DNA of 64,000 nucleotides from Cristatella mucedo (GCA_009760855.2 WPIO01000005.1:12752001-12816000), one strand, 5' to 3'. Shown: positions 1-36,639, counted from the first letter of the stretch. Notes: a model not told the origin generated them from the letters alone. Program-made: numbers and translations.

Positions 1-402
1 TTTTCAAGCTTCTCTGACAGCAACATAGAGCTGTTAAGAGTCCATTTCCAACGTAGCATACCCCTGGAGATTTGAACCTCTGTACATTGCTCTACAGCAA
101 GGGCCAATTGCAAGCCTACCCGTGCTGACCTCAATTTTGTCACGCCACTCATTGCAAGGTTGACTCGAGACCTCGAGAACTTAAGCAACTTCCGTGTAGT
201 CTGCTTCCTGTCGTTCATATTAAAAAAAACTAGAACATGTAGAGGCAGACCAGTTAAACTCTTATATCAAATTGTAAACCTAGTGAGTAGATTTAAAGAA
301 AAGCACTCCACAAAGTCCACATTATAGAGAGTGCACAAGGACCTCCTCAGTAATGTTCACTGACTGAATGTAGAGTCTCAGAAAGATCTGCTGGACTTCT
401 CT

Positions 403-811
403 AATAATAATAATAATAATACATTTGATATAGCGCCCTGAGAGAACTCAATCTCTTTTTAGACACTTTACATTTTATGCAAAGGAAGCATGATCGAATG
501 GTTAGGGATAGTATGTTAAGTAAACAACATGAATAAAATGGTTAGGGGTGACATGCACAGGGTCAGCATGCCAGTATGGTTAGTGGCAGCATGCACAGTG
601 TCAGCATGCATAAGCACAGAAAGGACGAATCTCAGGGACACACTTAGTGCTATGATAAATAGATGCATTTTTAGTTTCTTTTTAAATGTGGAAAAGTCAG
701 GAGATGTCGTGACGCAAGTCGGAAGTGAGTTCTAGGCTTTGCGAGCATATGAACTTAAGGAAAGGCCTCCAATGGATCTGAGATTTGTACGAGGTACAGG
801 TAAACAGTTTT
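403..811 (-). mobile_element. LINE family 1 (L2/CR1-like), 3' fragment
   Basis: The left end carries a TAA-type repeat followed by ATAGCGCCCT and CTCAATCTCTTT, the inverted 3' end of family 1. It continues into the C-terminal reverse-transcriptase region and is 5'-truncated and decayed. Confidence 0.75.
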
Positions 812-1248
812 TTCACGGCAGCGTTTGACACTAATGATAGCCAAAACCTTCTTGAGTATCTGTTGTGGCACCCGGGCATCGCATGCATTGTGCTTAGGTC
901 CTTGTAGCTTAGGCAAAAGTCTGTGCCTAGCTAAAAACATTAGCAGAGCATGAGATATGACGTACCCTTGATGGGCTGTTTGTTTGCGATCAATTTGGCT
1001 TGATAAGGTGGCGCGGTTGCGTGGCTTGGTAGCTGTCCTATAGGCTTGCAGCAAATATAATTAGCAGGAGCACTATACCTTTGCTATTTTTGCATAGAAA
1101 TCGTGCCACTATCCTATCTCTATCAGCAATTTATAAATATAGACGTCATCAGTCTACGGGCATCCAGAAGGTCTTAAAGTTTACAGGGCAGTGCAGGCAT
1201 CCGTTAAGATCCACTTCTTTTGTCAATTTTAAATCTTGCCGATATAAT

Positions 1249-1960
1249 TGCCAAGATTTATAGAGGCTTTATTTTTTGAAGCTGACACACTGCTGTACAT
1301 GTGCTCTGATTCCTTCCTGCATTCCACCATCTTAAACTCATTTAACTCCATTGTATCAGGTAGCGCTGACATTTGCATATGGATAGCAGCAAACCTTTTC
1401 CAATTGAATGAAGATAAAACTAATATAATAATTATTGGAGTACCTTCTGTAATTCAGCAACAGGTAAAATTATCAGCTAAAATGGGCTCGGCTAGCATAT
1501 CTGCTACAGCCTCTGCATAGAATATGTGTGTTTTATTCCAAAATGTCCGTTCGTCAGATGGCCACATCTGCTCAGAAGCCTAGCCTGCCAGTTTCTGCTA
1601 CCAAATGACTCCATAAGTTCTGGAGTCATGCCAGCATTCTTTCATCTACGTCATTTTGCAAATATTTGGATTTGCTTACATAATGATACAACAGCCAAAC
1701 AGGTCCATACACTCTCAACATCACGTCAGAATTTCTGTAACTTGATACTTGCAAATTACCTTATAGTAAGATACTCACTGGCATTGTCTATCGTGAATGG
1801 CAAAACTTGCATTTTACATCACTTCTCACTGACCAGCAGTGACTCCCCATCAAACTGCATATCGACTTCAAAGTTCTGCCATTCACCTTCAGGTCGTTTT
1901 TTTATTTTGCTCTGGCTTATATACCTAAAGTGCTGCCTAACCAGAGTTTCCTAACCTTCT
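1249..1960 (+). mobile_element. LINE family 1, degenerate reverse-transcriptase fragment
   Basis: Plus-strand translation gives fragments such as CIWIAANLFQLNEDKTNI and KMGSASISATASA, matching the fingers/thumb region of the better-preserved copies. Frames are shifted around 1520 and the element is old. Confidence 0.6.
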
Positions 1961-2517
1961 GACTCTGACCCTAACCCTGACCTGCTGCTCCTACTCTGGC
2001 GTTTGGTTGTCCATTAACTGTAGAACTTCACAACCCTTGGAGATCGTGTCATCAGTTCATACGGTATCAAAGCCTAGAAACGACAACCGACTGACATCAT
2101 ATCGCCAACTGACTTGACGACAACATTTATAAATGTTAATTGCCTCATAATCAGCTTGTGAATGCTGAAGCCGTGCATGCCACATGTAGCGTATCGACAT
2201 ACTTTCTTTCAAGCATGCGAGAAGTGCTTGCAAAGAGATTTAGTTCATTCATGCTGCTATGTACATATTTGATTAATTTTACTATTATTCTGCTTCTTCT
2301 TATTATCAATAACGAAAACTAAACTTACCCATGTTCTACCAACAATGATAAGCCAAGGGATCTTACAGCTGCATAAGCACACAAATGGAATCTGGTTAAT
2401 CGAAAAGCGACTCTTAAACCAAGCATATTCAGTGCAAACGCTCGGCTTAAAAAGTAAATGCAGGGCTTCTTTAAGACCACTAACCAGATGAAAATATAAA
2501 TAAGATATTCTTATTGT

Positions 2518-3395
2518 ATCTTCGGAGAGCTAAATCAATGTCTAGGCACTTTAAAAATGCAGGGAAGGAAGCATGCCAAGTGATTATTGATTGCTGTTCA
2601 GTTTCAGCACCCAAAAAACCACACAAAGGAAATTCTCAGAGACCCAGTAAAGGCTCCGCAGACTAGGTGTCAAGTCAGAGCATGTCGTGAACTAAAGCCG
2701 CACTCCAAAGGATTTGAGGTTCGATCGAGGCACTGCTAAGCGACATGAGTCAAAAGAGCAGATGGTCGATGCCTAACTTAATTGGGAATTAGGTCGGATA
2801 GGTAGGCCGGAGCAAGTGAATGAACGGACCTAAAACTGAGTGACCAAACCTTGAAGTCGATGTGCTGCTTGATTGGGAGCCAGTGCAGGTCTGTGAAAAG
2901 TGGTGTAATACGGCAACTTTGGAGGTCACGACGGACATGCCTTGCTTCGGAGTGTTTCACCAACTGCAAAAGCTTTATTGCACAGGCCAGAAGACCTGCA
3001 AGTAGTGAGTAACAGAAATTGAGACGGGATGCCAAAAATTCACGGGTCCAACTTGGATATGGCGTTCTGTCTAGTCATGACCGAATATTAGAGTAGGCAG
3101 ACTTTGCAGTTGGAGAGATGCAGTCGTCAAGTGAAAGGTCACTCTGAAGCAGACTTGACCTATATTTCGTGCCGATGCCACAGGAGCTGTGCAGGCCCAA
3201 CCCATTTTAAAGGTCAGGTTCTCCAATCACTGAGCAACACCAGGTTTTCCTATAACTAGCAAGTTGGTTTAATAGCCATTCAAGAGAAAATTTTTGCAGC
3301 CTTCCAAGTCCGAATGTGAACAGTACATGCAGTAAGGATGTTGTGAAAGTTTGACGTGCAGGAAGATAGGGGGATAAACGCACAGGTACAGCGAG
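2518..3395 (-). mobile_element. LINE family 1 fragment
   Basis: Minus-strand frames read RLNFCYSLLAGLLACAIK and LFTDLHWLPIKQHIDFKV, then SFRSVHSLAPAYLSDL, typical of the C-terminus of this family. The 3' block is degraded near 2518. Confidence 0.7.
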
Positions 3396-4041
3396 ATGCT
3401 TGCTGGGAGTAGTTTATTGGTGGAAGGCTGACAACCTTATCGATCTACATACCAAACTCAGAGTAGAAAACTCATTCCCGCTCTCTTGCTAAGCCATCGA
3501 TTTCCCGTGCTGAAGCTAACACCAGCCAATTCAGTAGGTCAATGGACATGACAGTTTTGTGCCAATCCTCTAGCCTTGCATGCGTAATCTTCGTCAGAAC
3601 TCGTGCTCGGCTGATGGTCAGGCAGTTCACTCATGGGTCAAAGTTTCATTAAAAAATTCAGCGATTATGAATGCCTCATCATTAATCACGCTTGGCTATT
3701 TCTTGCAACTCGACCAGGAGGGATTTACAAACTGAGAGCTAACTCTTGTCCCTCGTCAGCCGAGTGTTGATAAACTGTTTCGTATGAGGACGGAGAGAAG
3801 CTGGAATCTAGTTACTCTCTCAGTCCAGTTTGTACAAGCAGCAATTTTAAGTGGCTTACAGCATAATAATATGGCGAGTGTTTAAAAATCTGAAAAAAAG
3901 TACTTGCACCAACGACATCTGCAGGGTAAATCTTGGCTTGGTAACAAACGATTTCACTAATGTGAAATTCTTACATCTTACCCACCATTTATCTCACCAA
4001 GGTAGGGCTTGGCTTGGGATTTTACATTAAATTCAGCTTAC

Positions 4042-4340
4042 CTGCATAGCGGCTCGTATTTTTCTGCATTATCCAAGAGGTCCGGTGCGGTCATGATGTG
4101 CCGAATTAGCGCCAGCTTTTTACTAAGGAAAAGATCGACGTTATCATCTGTAATCAAATCTGGCATAGCACCAGTTGGTGTCGGCGCCCGGGTAGGAGCA
4201 ATATTAATATCTGCAGTGCCTGGGGCTCCAGTTGATGCCGGTATAGGTGGTAGTACGGCCATTTTCGAAAGAGATGCTGAAGGTGGCCTGTCAGACTTTG
4301 AAGATTGCAGCAAAGTTTCACCCGCACCAGTCTTGGCCAT
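4042..4340 (-). CDS. Gene C exon 1: start of a third ARM-TIR-SAM paralogue (partial)
   Basis: The ATG at 4340 leads to SDRPPSASLSKMAVLPPIP, a Pro/Ala/Thr stretch, then DDNVDLFLSKKLALIRHIM and DNAEKYEPLC. The exon ends at TGCAG|GTAAGC (4042), phase 2, exactly as in genes A and B. No armadillo exon appears between 1 and 4041, so intron 1 is longer here than in gene A (1.5 kb) or gene B (1.3 kb), and the rest of the gene lies off the left edge. It could instead be a lone remnant; the intact frame, motifs and donor favour a real first exon. Confidence 0.77.
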
Positions 4341-5024
4341 TAACTATTTCCTCAGGCGCATATTCCTTAATAATAAATTAGAGTAATCTGTATCTAAAAT
4401 GTTGTTCCTTCAAGGCTCTCTGAATTAAAGCGCCCGCTGCTCCCACTCGCCTGCTCTGATTGATACATACCGAGCGATAGCACTTTTGGGTAATCCGTAG
4501 AGTCCCACGGTAACGGATTCTGCAGAAGGACTGTTAAACAAAACAGGAGCGAGAATCTCTAAAGAATTTCAACTTCTTCGCCGAAAAGCAGCATGTCGAG
4601 CGAAAATAGCTGGGTCTTTCTCCTGCTTTACCGTACCGATGTCACGGCAGCAACTTCATTGACGAGTGATTTGTTTTCAATATAGTAGGCAGTTCATCTC
4701 AATTTTTCTCTTATGATTTTCCTTAAACTGCTGCCACAGCCCTGTACGCAGCAAAAACTTTTCTATCGCATTGCCGAAAGCCAGAGAGCTCTGTCCGACA
4801 TGCTTGCTTGGTCGGTTGCCATAGAGGCGAGGTCAAGGACCCTGCTTAGCTGGCGCCGACCGAAAGGTGACTGCTTTGGGCAACACGCTCCCTAAGTCGT
4901 TTCATCAGCTTTCATGCTAAAGAAGCTTCTCTTGTCAATGTTAGCCAACCGGAGACTGCATTTTGGAAGCCAGCAATCAATTCCGCTGAGTTCTCTAACT
5001 TATACTATCGCAGGCCACTCCCTA

Positions 5025-5206
5025 AATTCGGGCTTGTTTAGATAAGGATACCACGTCCAAGTTGGTCCATGCATTCGTGACATCCCGTCTCGATTTCTGC
5101 AACTCAATGCTTACTGGCCTACCAGCATGTGCGATCAGGCGATTGCAGCTGGTGCAAAACTCTGCAGCTAGGCTTTTCTGTCGTGAGCGTCGCCGTTGCC
5201 ACATTA
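5025..5206 (+). mobile_element. LINE family 1, left part of an interrupted plus-strand copy
   Basis: Encodes SKLVHAFVTSRLDFCNSML and ACAIRRLQLVQNSAARLFC, then stops at CACATTA where a minus-strand LINE begins. The reading resumes at 8004 (LLADLHWLPVKQRIDFKV). It is 5'-truncated. Confidence 0.8.
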
Positions 5207-8003
5207 TAATAATAGTAATAATAATGCACTTGATAAAGCACCCTCAGGGAACTTAATCTCTTTCTAGGCACTTTACATTTGCTGCAAAGGTAAATGCAAT
5301 TGAATGGTAAGTAAAATCATGCTAGAAAAAATAAACAAAATGAATAATATGGTTAGGGGTGACATGCACAAGGTCAGCATGCAAATGTGGTTAGTGGCAG
5401 CATGCACAGTGTCAGTACGCATAAGCACACGAAGGACGAATCACAGGGACCCACTAAATGCTGTCCTAAATAGGTGCGTTTTTAAGTTCCTTTTAAATGT
5501 GGTTAGGTCAAGGGATGTTCTGACACAGGTCGGGAGGGAGTTCGCGGCTTTGGGAGCACATGAACTAAATGCATTGTCTCCAAAGGATTTAAGGTTTGAA
5601 CGAGGTATTTGTTGACTGTTGGATTCCGAAAAGCGGGTGGTACGATGCTTGGCCTGATGGGGGAATATATCGGAGAGATAGGCTGGAGCCATAGAATGAA
5701 GGGACCTAAAAGTGAGCGACAAAACCTTGAAGTCAATCCGTTGCTTGACTGGTAGTTAGTGCAGGTCGGTGAGAAGTGAAGTAATGTGGCAACTGCAACG
5801 CTCACGACAGACAAGCCTAACTGCAGAGTTTTGCACCAGCTGCAATCGCCTGATCGCACATGCCGGTAGGCCAGTAAGCAGTGAGTTGCAGAAGTCGAGA
5901 CTGGATGTCACAAATGCATGGACCAACTTAGATTTGGTATCCTTATCTAAACAAGCCCTAGTTTTAGCAATGTTATGAAGCTGAAAATAGGCAGATCTGA
6001 CTGTGGAGCTGATATGGTCGTCTAACGAGAGGTCGCTTTGGAATATGACACCTAGATTTTGAGCTGATTCAACTGGATATATGCTGGCAGAGCCAATTTT
6101 GAGAGTCAGCCTTTCCAATCTCTGAATCACTCTGGGTTTGCCCATAACTAGTAAGTTAGCTTTATCATCGCTTAGTTTTAGAAAATTTGCTGCCATCCAT
6201 GTGTGGATGACATCAATGCATGCAGCAAGTGAGTTCAGAGAATTTGAGGAGCTCGAAGGCTGGGAGGGATCAAAGCAAAGGTACAACTGAGTGTCACCCG
6301 CATAGAAGTGAAAGCCTAGATTGTGCTTGGCAATCACATCAGCAAGAGGGAGGGTATAAACCGTGAAAAGAACCGGACCTAGCACGGAGCCCTGAGGTAC
6401 TCCACATTTCAGAGGTACTTCAGATGATCTTTGTCCATTCACGTCAATACTCTGGAGTCTCCCACTGAGATAGGACCTGAACCACTGAAGAGCAGTGCCA
6501 GTGACGCCCAGGCGAGATGAGAGGCGCTCTAGAAGAACTTTGTGATTGATGATATCAAAAGCTGCCAAAAGATCGAGCAAAACAAGCAGAGACCCATGTC
6601 TGCATTCCTAAGTAGGTCGTTGTATACCCTAAGCAATGCTGACTCTGTGGAGTGATTAGCTCTAAAGCCGGACTGGAACTTACTAGCAAGGTTTGAAGTT
6701 TCGATATAGGAGTTCAGCTGGTCTGCCACGACCCGTTCCAGCGTCTTTGATAGGAATTGTAGAAGGGAGACTGGGCGGTAGTTCCTTAAGTTCTCTTGGT
6801 CTAGTGTCGCTTTCTTGAGAAGTGGCCTGACTACAGCTTTTTTGAAAGGTGCTGGGACACGACCTGAGGCTAATGACATATTAATGATGTTAGTTATGCA
6901 TGGCAGCAGCAGATCAATGCAACGTAGGAGCAGGACAGTGGGAATAGGGTCTAGAGGACTTGTTGTCTTCTTTGATTGAGATACGAACTTTAGGACTAGA
7001 TCACTAGTGACCTGCTTAAATGCAGACATTGAGATGCAGCCAGGAACCGAGGAACAGCAATCTAGTGGGGAGGTTGTCATCGCAGGGATGGATTCCCTGA
7101 TCTTGTCTATCTTCTGCACAAAGAATTAGAGAAGCGATCGCCTAGATCATCACAAGGATCATCAGGTAAGGAGCTAATCTGGGAACGGTTGAGGAGATGG
7201 TTTATTGTCGACATCAGCATATTTGGATTGTGCATCTGTTATTCAACAATGTTTTCATAGAAGCTAGACTTGGCCTTTGCTAGGATCGATTGGTACGACC
7301 TACAGCAGTTTTCATATGCCTGTCGATGGACAGTTAGTCCGGATCTTTTGTATGTTGTTTCAAGCTTTCGTTTAGTAGACCTGGCTAGTTTAATGTCTGT
7401 GGTAAACCGTAGGTCGTCTGGGCGGGGAAGGGGTCCCGCACAGTGCGCTTTGTCAGAGGTGCTAACTCGTCGAGCGTGTCAGCAAGTGTCGTGTTGTAGC
7501 TGTCTACCAACGATGACAGATCGGAGGGAGGACTGAGTAGCAGAGGTGAAGCAGATATTCTCGCACGGACAGCATCGATGTCAAGGGTCTTGAGGTTACT
7601 CGATTCACAGGTTATTTTAGAGGAGGATGTGGGCACACACTGTATATTGAATGAGATCTGCATGTGGTCAGATAGGCAGGATTTGGTAATAATTGGTGAT
7701 GACAAAGTGCAGTTGCATGAGAAAATCTGGTCGAGCGTGTGACCCTTGATGTGGGTAGGGCCATGCACCTGACCCACAAGAGACAATGAGTCAGTCAATG
7801 CACGAAATTTGGGGCTGAAAGCGTCAGATAAGCTATCAAAGTGAACGTTGAAATCACCCATAACGAGGAAGGATCGATTTCTTGCATAAAGAATTGAAAT
7901 GAGATCGGATAAATCTGAGATAAAGGAGGATTTGGTACCTGGTGGGCGATAGACTACTGCCACAATCGGTAGCTTTTTTCTGCTGAGACCAAGACAATTG
8001 AGT
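5207..8003 (-). mobile_element. LINE family 1, 2.8-kb inserted copy with EN and RT
   Basis: The longest LINE here. On the minus strand it has an endonuclease segment (AVVYRPPGTKSSF, VMGDFNVHFD, CLSDHMQISF), then reverse-transcriptase blocks: NYRPVSLL, QSGFRANHSTESALL, DLLAAFDIINHKVLLERL, GVPQGSVLGPVLF and FYAGDTQLYL. The C-terminus reads LTDLHWLPIKQRIDFKV. It is truncated in the endonuclease, frameshifted near 6580, and the usual ADD of motif C is AGD, so it cannot be active. It is flanked by ACATTA at 5201-5206 and 8004-8009. Confidence 0.88.
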
Positions 8004-8585
8004 ACATTACACCACTTCTCGCCGACTTGCACTGGCTACCAGTCAAGCAACGGATTGACTTCAAGGTTTTGTCGCTCAATTTTAGGTCACTTCATTCTTT
8101 GGCTCCAGCCTATCTCTCCGATATAATCCTCCATCAGGCCAAGTATCGTACCACCCGCTTTTCGGAATCCAGTAGTCTACAAATACCCCGTACAAACCTC
8201 AAATCCTTTGGAGACCGTGCATTTAGTTCGTATACTCCGAAAGCCGCGAACTCCGTCCCGACCTGTGTCAGAACATCCCCTGACCTGACCACATTTAAAA
8301 AGAACTTAAAACACCAATTTGGGACAGCCTTTAGTGGGTCCCTGTGATTCGTCCTTCATGTGCTTATGCGTGCTGACACTGCATGGTGCCACTAACCACA
8401 TTTGCATGCTGACCCTGTGCATGTCACCCTAACCATGTTATTCATTTTATTTGTTTATCAAGCATGATATTACTCACCATTCAATTGCATTTCCATTTGG
8501 TGCAAATGTAAAGCGCCTAGAGAGAGATTGAGTTAGTTATCTGAGGGTGCTTTATCAAGTGCATTATTATTATTATTACTTTATT
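8004..8585 (+). mobile_element. LINE family 1, right part of the interrupted copy with 3' end
   Basis: Continues the frame broken at 5206 (LHWLPVKQRIDFKVLSLNF), then the 3' untranslated region with AAAGCGCCTAG and GTGCTTTATCAAGTGC, ending in ATT repeats. Confidence 0.82.
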
Positions 8586-8881
8586 ACTTTTACCATAAGC
8601 GTGAAAGCAGATGCTGAAAAAACGGAGTATGACAGTTCGTAATAAAAGACGTCTCGACATGCCAACTAAACTTTAATTTGTCAGTCAGCGTCTTGCGAAA
8701 GTTAAGAGCACCTTAATGAGATAGTTTACAGCATCATATGCTACCGCGAAAAATGCGACTCCTATATACAAGTAATGGCAACGGTAGCCATTGCAGAGTA
8801 TTCAACGAATGCCAGTAATGGCTTGGAAAAATCGCTCAAGTCCACTGACGCATGGTAAGAGTCTCTTAAATATGTATGTAT

Positions 8882-9042
<161 letters not shown>

Positions 9043-9055
9043 AACATACGCACAT

Positions 9056-9165
9056 AAGTATCTCTCCGTCAGTAACTCCACAAAGTCATAAAGACCATGT
9101 GGGTGTTACGCAGGAGAGTTTTGCATAGCGCACTCACAGCCTAAGCGGCTTTCAGTACGCATTCA
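9056..9165 (-). mobile_element. LINE family 2, 3' end only
   Basis: ATCTCTCCGTCAGTAACTCC, then CACAAAGTCATAAAGACCAT and GCCTAAGCGGCTTTC. This block recurs at 27415, 34315 and 40313 (minus) and at 26040-26110 (plus, after reverse transcriptase). It is bounded on both sides by CA-type repeats. Confidence 0.75.
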
Positions 9166-9216
9166 TACACACACACATATACATATACATATATACACAC
9201 ACACACACACACACAT

Positions 9217-9262
<46 letters not shown>
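9166..9262. repeat. CA/TA compound microsatellite
   Basis: Alternating ACACAC, ATATAC and a TA run. No coding content. Confidence 0.92.
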
Positions 9263-9264
<2 letters not shown>

Positions 9265-9891
9265 ATACAGATATATAGATTCATCTCAGATGCTTAATTT
9301 GTATGTCATCGGTGCTAGCTGCTCAAGTTGGGATGGAAACCGGTCAAGTGGTTGTGATTGGTTTCGGCTCAGATTCACCTGCCTTGGCCTTGCTGGCAGT
9401 ATCATGGTAATAGGCCTATCAGGAGGCACCAATGGCAGATAAATCTTTACATTTGTTGTGGCCCACATGGCCAGTGGTCTTGAAGAATCTACTGCAGGTA
9501 GCCTGACTGATCTAAAGGCTAGTTGGTTCGTAGTGATAGCATGGTTCCCTACTCACCACGCATGAACCGTGCAAGGCATAGTAGTGGAGTGCAGTCAATA
9601 CTGCCATGTCCACATTACATGCTGTGAACTTAACAACAATCTAATAAACACTCTGCAATTGGGGATGCCGTAGTTCGTCAACATTGGGGAATGACTAGCC
9701 TGACTGCAAATACTACTGGCAATAGTCCTTGCTCCACATTCGAAGAAGGAATATATGTGATGTCGCGCCTGCTACTCCTTGTGCAACTCTAAAGCAGCAC
9801 GGTCAGCAGTGAACTAGACAAGCCTGCTGGTCGCTGACAACGAGCACTGTCACTGAAGCTCAGCTCTTTCTTTTCCAGCTGGTCAGTTGTC

Positions 9892-9897
9892 TTTATT
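9892..9897 (-). terminator. Polyadenylation signal of gene A
   Basis: The minus strand reads AATAAA 25 nt after the TGA stop of gene A. Position and motif fit a short 3' untranslated region. It is a six-base motif, so chance occurrence is possible. Confidence 0.5.
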
Positions 9898-9922
9898 ACT
9901 TGTGGTCGGCAGGTGCACAATT

Positions 9923-33295
<23,373 letters not shown>

Positions 33296-34299
33296 TTCGG
33301 CTCCGGCTGACCTAAAGGTTCGGCGGCGAAATAAAAGACTGAACTTCGACTAAAAATGAACGTCAAAAAGTTCACCGTCCACTGATTCGGGCAAACGTAG
33401 CGTTGCAGTCGCCAAATGTCAACAATTGACAGCAGTCGTCAGGGGCGCCCGCTTGCATATAGGTCAAGGTCTGTCTGAGTCTGTGGGCCAATCGCTGGCA
33501 TGTACAGATTCACTTGGGAATTCTAACGGCGGCACACTCAATTTTTGCATGATTATGAGTGCTGTATTTTTAATATTCGCGGTCACCGAGTAATCTTAAT
33601 TATAGCGGCTTGGAGTAGGTTATGTGATAATCCTCAACCCTTAGGGTAGACTGCATAAAAGCCGTAGCCATATAATATGCAGTCTGACGCGCCTATGCAG
33701 TTAAGCTGATTCTAGGCTTTGAGCTGGACGGGTTTTTGTTCACCGTGGCTTGTCCTTCAAGCCTTCAAACCTTCGTAGATTAAAATGGACATTAATCGAT
33801 TGCATTTAATTGATGCAGACTTGTTATCTTAAGATACTGGTGCTCTCTGTTCCGCAACGGTCGGCACAGCCGCGCGACTTGGTTCTGCACCTAAAAGTCG
33901 CTAGCCGCAATTCTATGGCTCGCAGCGTCACTACAGTATTCTTCGTGCGTCGGCTGAAACTTGCACCGTTACGAGCGCTGATTGTGCAGCTTACTTCTGT
34001 CCTGAAGTGGAAGTCTTTGCACCTCGTTTGTAACGCTATACAAACATTTGGTATCGGGTGCAAGCAGCTCTTGCAAATGCGTTACAATAGCGAAACGTTG
34101 ACATACTACATCGGCCAGATAATGGCAGCTAAGAGATTACTCGCGGTTCCTGAATTGTATTAATTAGGAACTAGATATGTCATGATGCGGTTAGGCAGCA
34201 TAAGAAGCCTAAATCTTGTAATAGTTATGCTTTGGGCTTCGGGCCAGTGGTTTATGGTTCGGGCTTCAAAGTGAGTTGTCGGCTACCAATGGCGGGGTA

Positions 34300-34410
34300 A
34301 ACTTGTATGTATGTATGTATCTCCGTCAGTAACTCCACAAAGTCATAAAGACCATGTGGGTGTTACGCAGGAGAGTTTTGTATAGCGCACTCACAGCCTA
34401 AGCGGCTTTC
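34300..34410 (-). mobile_element. LINE family 2, 3' end with ATGT repeats
   Basis: GTATGTATGTATCTCCGTCA, then the conserved block to CCTAAGCGGCTTTCGG. The terminal GTAT repeat is the candidate 3' tail of family 2. Confidence 0.75.
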
Positions 34411-34639
34411 GGAACTTGTGCCTCTGTTGCTATGAACTAGACTTGTAGTCGCTTAGAACGTTGAATTTCAGCATACATTTACGGGCGCTCCTTATTGCCG
34501 CAGCGCTCTGCCGCCGTCGGAATGCCGGCGAGTGTCGAGGCAGCATCTGCTACTCTCTAGCCGCATTCCGAGACACCAACGTCAACGGCATTTTTCATGC
34601 GTCGGCAAGGACAAGTAAGTAATGTAATCTAATTCATCT

Positions 34640-35220
34640 CCACCTTTAAGTCCACAGAGCCACATTAGGACTAAGTGGGCATTACTCTGGAGAGTTTTCT
34701 GTAGCCCAGTCAATGCTTGGGCGACCTTCTGTGCGCATAAGGCAGCCAACAGACTTATTCTCACGAAACAAATAGAAAGTGAAAAACATTGCTGAGTCAC
34801 GGGGCAGTCGAGGAAGTGATTAGCATAGCAGTAGCATATTAGGATGGCTTGAATGACGTGCCGCACTCGGCTGCAGAAGAGTAGGTGTCGCTGCTTAAGA
34901 ATTGCAAAAGTGAGCTCCACAGTCTAGAACCTGCAAAGCAAGCGCTTTTGTAACCAATGAACTGTAAGCGTAAGATTAGAGCACTTACGGTTCATAGAGA
35001 ACCTGTAGGCACGCTAAGGCTGAAATTGGTGCAACAGTTAAGCTTAGATATGGAGGAGCCAAGCCAAGGCGGGGTTTGTGGATTAAAGTAAAAAGTTTGC
35101 TAAATACCCATTCATTTACCGGAAGCAATCGAAGCTCCATCTGAAAAAGGAGACACATCGCCGAACCTTTGGGAGTTTTTTACTACCATTGTAGCCAAAT
35201 CTATTATCAGCTGCAGAGGC
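34640..35220 (-). mobile_element. LINE family 2, diverged fragment
   Basis: CATCTCCACCTTTAAGTCC, CCAACAGACTTATTCTCACG and GGCGGGGTTTGTGGATTAAA follow the same order as 27420-28000. Strongly mutated. Confidence 0.65.
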
Positions 35221-35367
35221 CGCTGTTACGAGGGCCAAGTGTGTGTGGCCAAGGACTTCTACTGGCAGGAGCCGCTACTGCCCAGTAACAAAAGCTGCTG
35301 GAGTTGGTGCCAGAAAGCATGGAAAACAAGTTGTAGTTGCTGCACGAATACGCACAGTTATACCAAC

Positions 35368-36420
35368 CTAATAATAATAATACATGTGTATAGCCCCCTC
35401 AGAGAACTGAATCTCTTTCAGGGCACTTTACAGATACTGTATGGAAAGCATTAGTAAGTGATTTGTGGTAACATCCGCAAGCAGGAGGCACAGTGTATGC
35501 GCACATATGCACACAAAGGACGAATAACAAAGATCCGTACATTCTGCAATAAACATGTGTCTTTTAGGCTCCTTGTTAAATGTCGTCTTGTCAGGAGAAG
35601 CTGTGACGAGTGTCGGTAATGAGTTCCAGGCTTTGGGAGCATCCGAGCTAAAGGTACGGACTTGAAAGATTCTGAGGCTCGTATGAAGTATGGCTAAGCG
35701 ATTCGAGTCTGAATAGCGGGCTGTTCTATTCTTCACCTGGTAAGGGAATAGTTCCGCTGCTAGGTAGGCCGGAGCTAGAGAATGAAGGGATCTAAAAGTA
35801 AGTGACAGAACCTTCAAGTCAATGAGTTGCTTGATTGAAAGCCAGTGGGCGAGAAGTGGTGTGCTGTGGCAACTGCGACTCTCACGACACACAAGCCTGC
35901 CTGTAGAGTTTTGCACCAGCTGTAAGCGTCTGATTTCGCACACGGCGACCAGCAAGCAGCGAGTTAAGGAAGTCAAAATGGAATGCCAAAAATGGATGGG
36001 CCAGTTTCGATATGGTATCCCTGTCTAAGCCAACCGGAATTTTTAGCAACGTTATGCAGCTGAAAGAAGGCAGATTTGACTGTGGAGCTGATGAGGTCGT
36101 TTAATGTAAGGTCGCTTTGAAACAGGACACCTAGACTGCGTGCAGATTTAGCGGTTGATGCGGTGGCAGAGTCGATTTTGAGCTTTAGTTTTTCCAATTT
36201 CTGAATCTTGCTTGGTTTGCCCATAATTGCTAAGTTTGCCAGTGTCGTGATACACTTTAAGAAAGTCTGCTGCCACCATGTGAGGATGTCATCAATACAT
36301 GCAGCAAGGGATCGTGCAGAGAATTCGACGTGCTTGAGTCCTGAGCCCTTTAGTGCTCTCGCTTCACGGCCCTTCACGTCGCTGGTTTGAGTTCTGAATT
36401 GAGGCAAAGCCTCGCTGCCC
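35368..36420 (-). mobile_element. LINE family 1 fragment with 3' end
   Basis: TAATAATAATACATGTG tail, then minus-strand frames reading HWLSIKQLIDLKVLSLTFRS, LHSLAPAYLAAELF and IRRLQLVQNSTGRLVC. The coding homology ends near 36330. Confidence 0.8.
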
Positions 36421-36639
36421 GCTGCAAGCCGGGGTGGTAGCAACTTGGATCCTTAGTCAGTTCACCTTTTCTGTTCTCATCTGCCAAATGTATAGGATCT
36501 AGGGAGAAAAGACCACTCTATATGCTATTATAAGTGCGAAAAAACCCGCCCGCTCTCACCGAAGAAAACGAGCTACGTTGCTAGCGCTGCAGAGCAGAAT
36601 ATCCTGTCGCTTCCGTGCTCTAATCTCGGAATCTCTATT

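Larger units (their letters stand above)
1..4041 (-). other. Intron 1 of gene C (partial)
   Basis: No exon of the family was found here on either strand. It holds old LINE family 1 fragments at 403-811, 1249-1960 and 2518-3395; I see nothing else recognisable. Confidence 0.55.
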
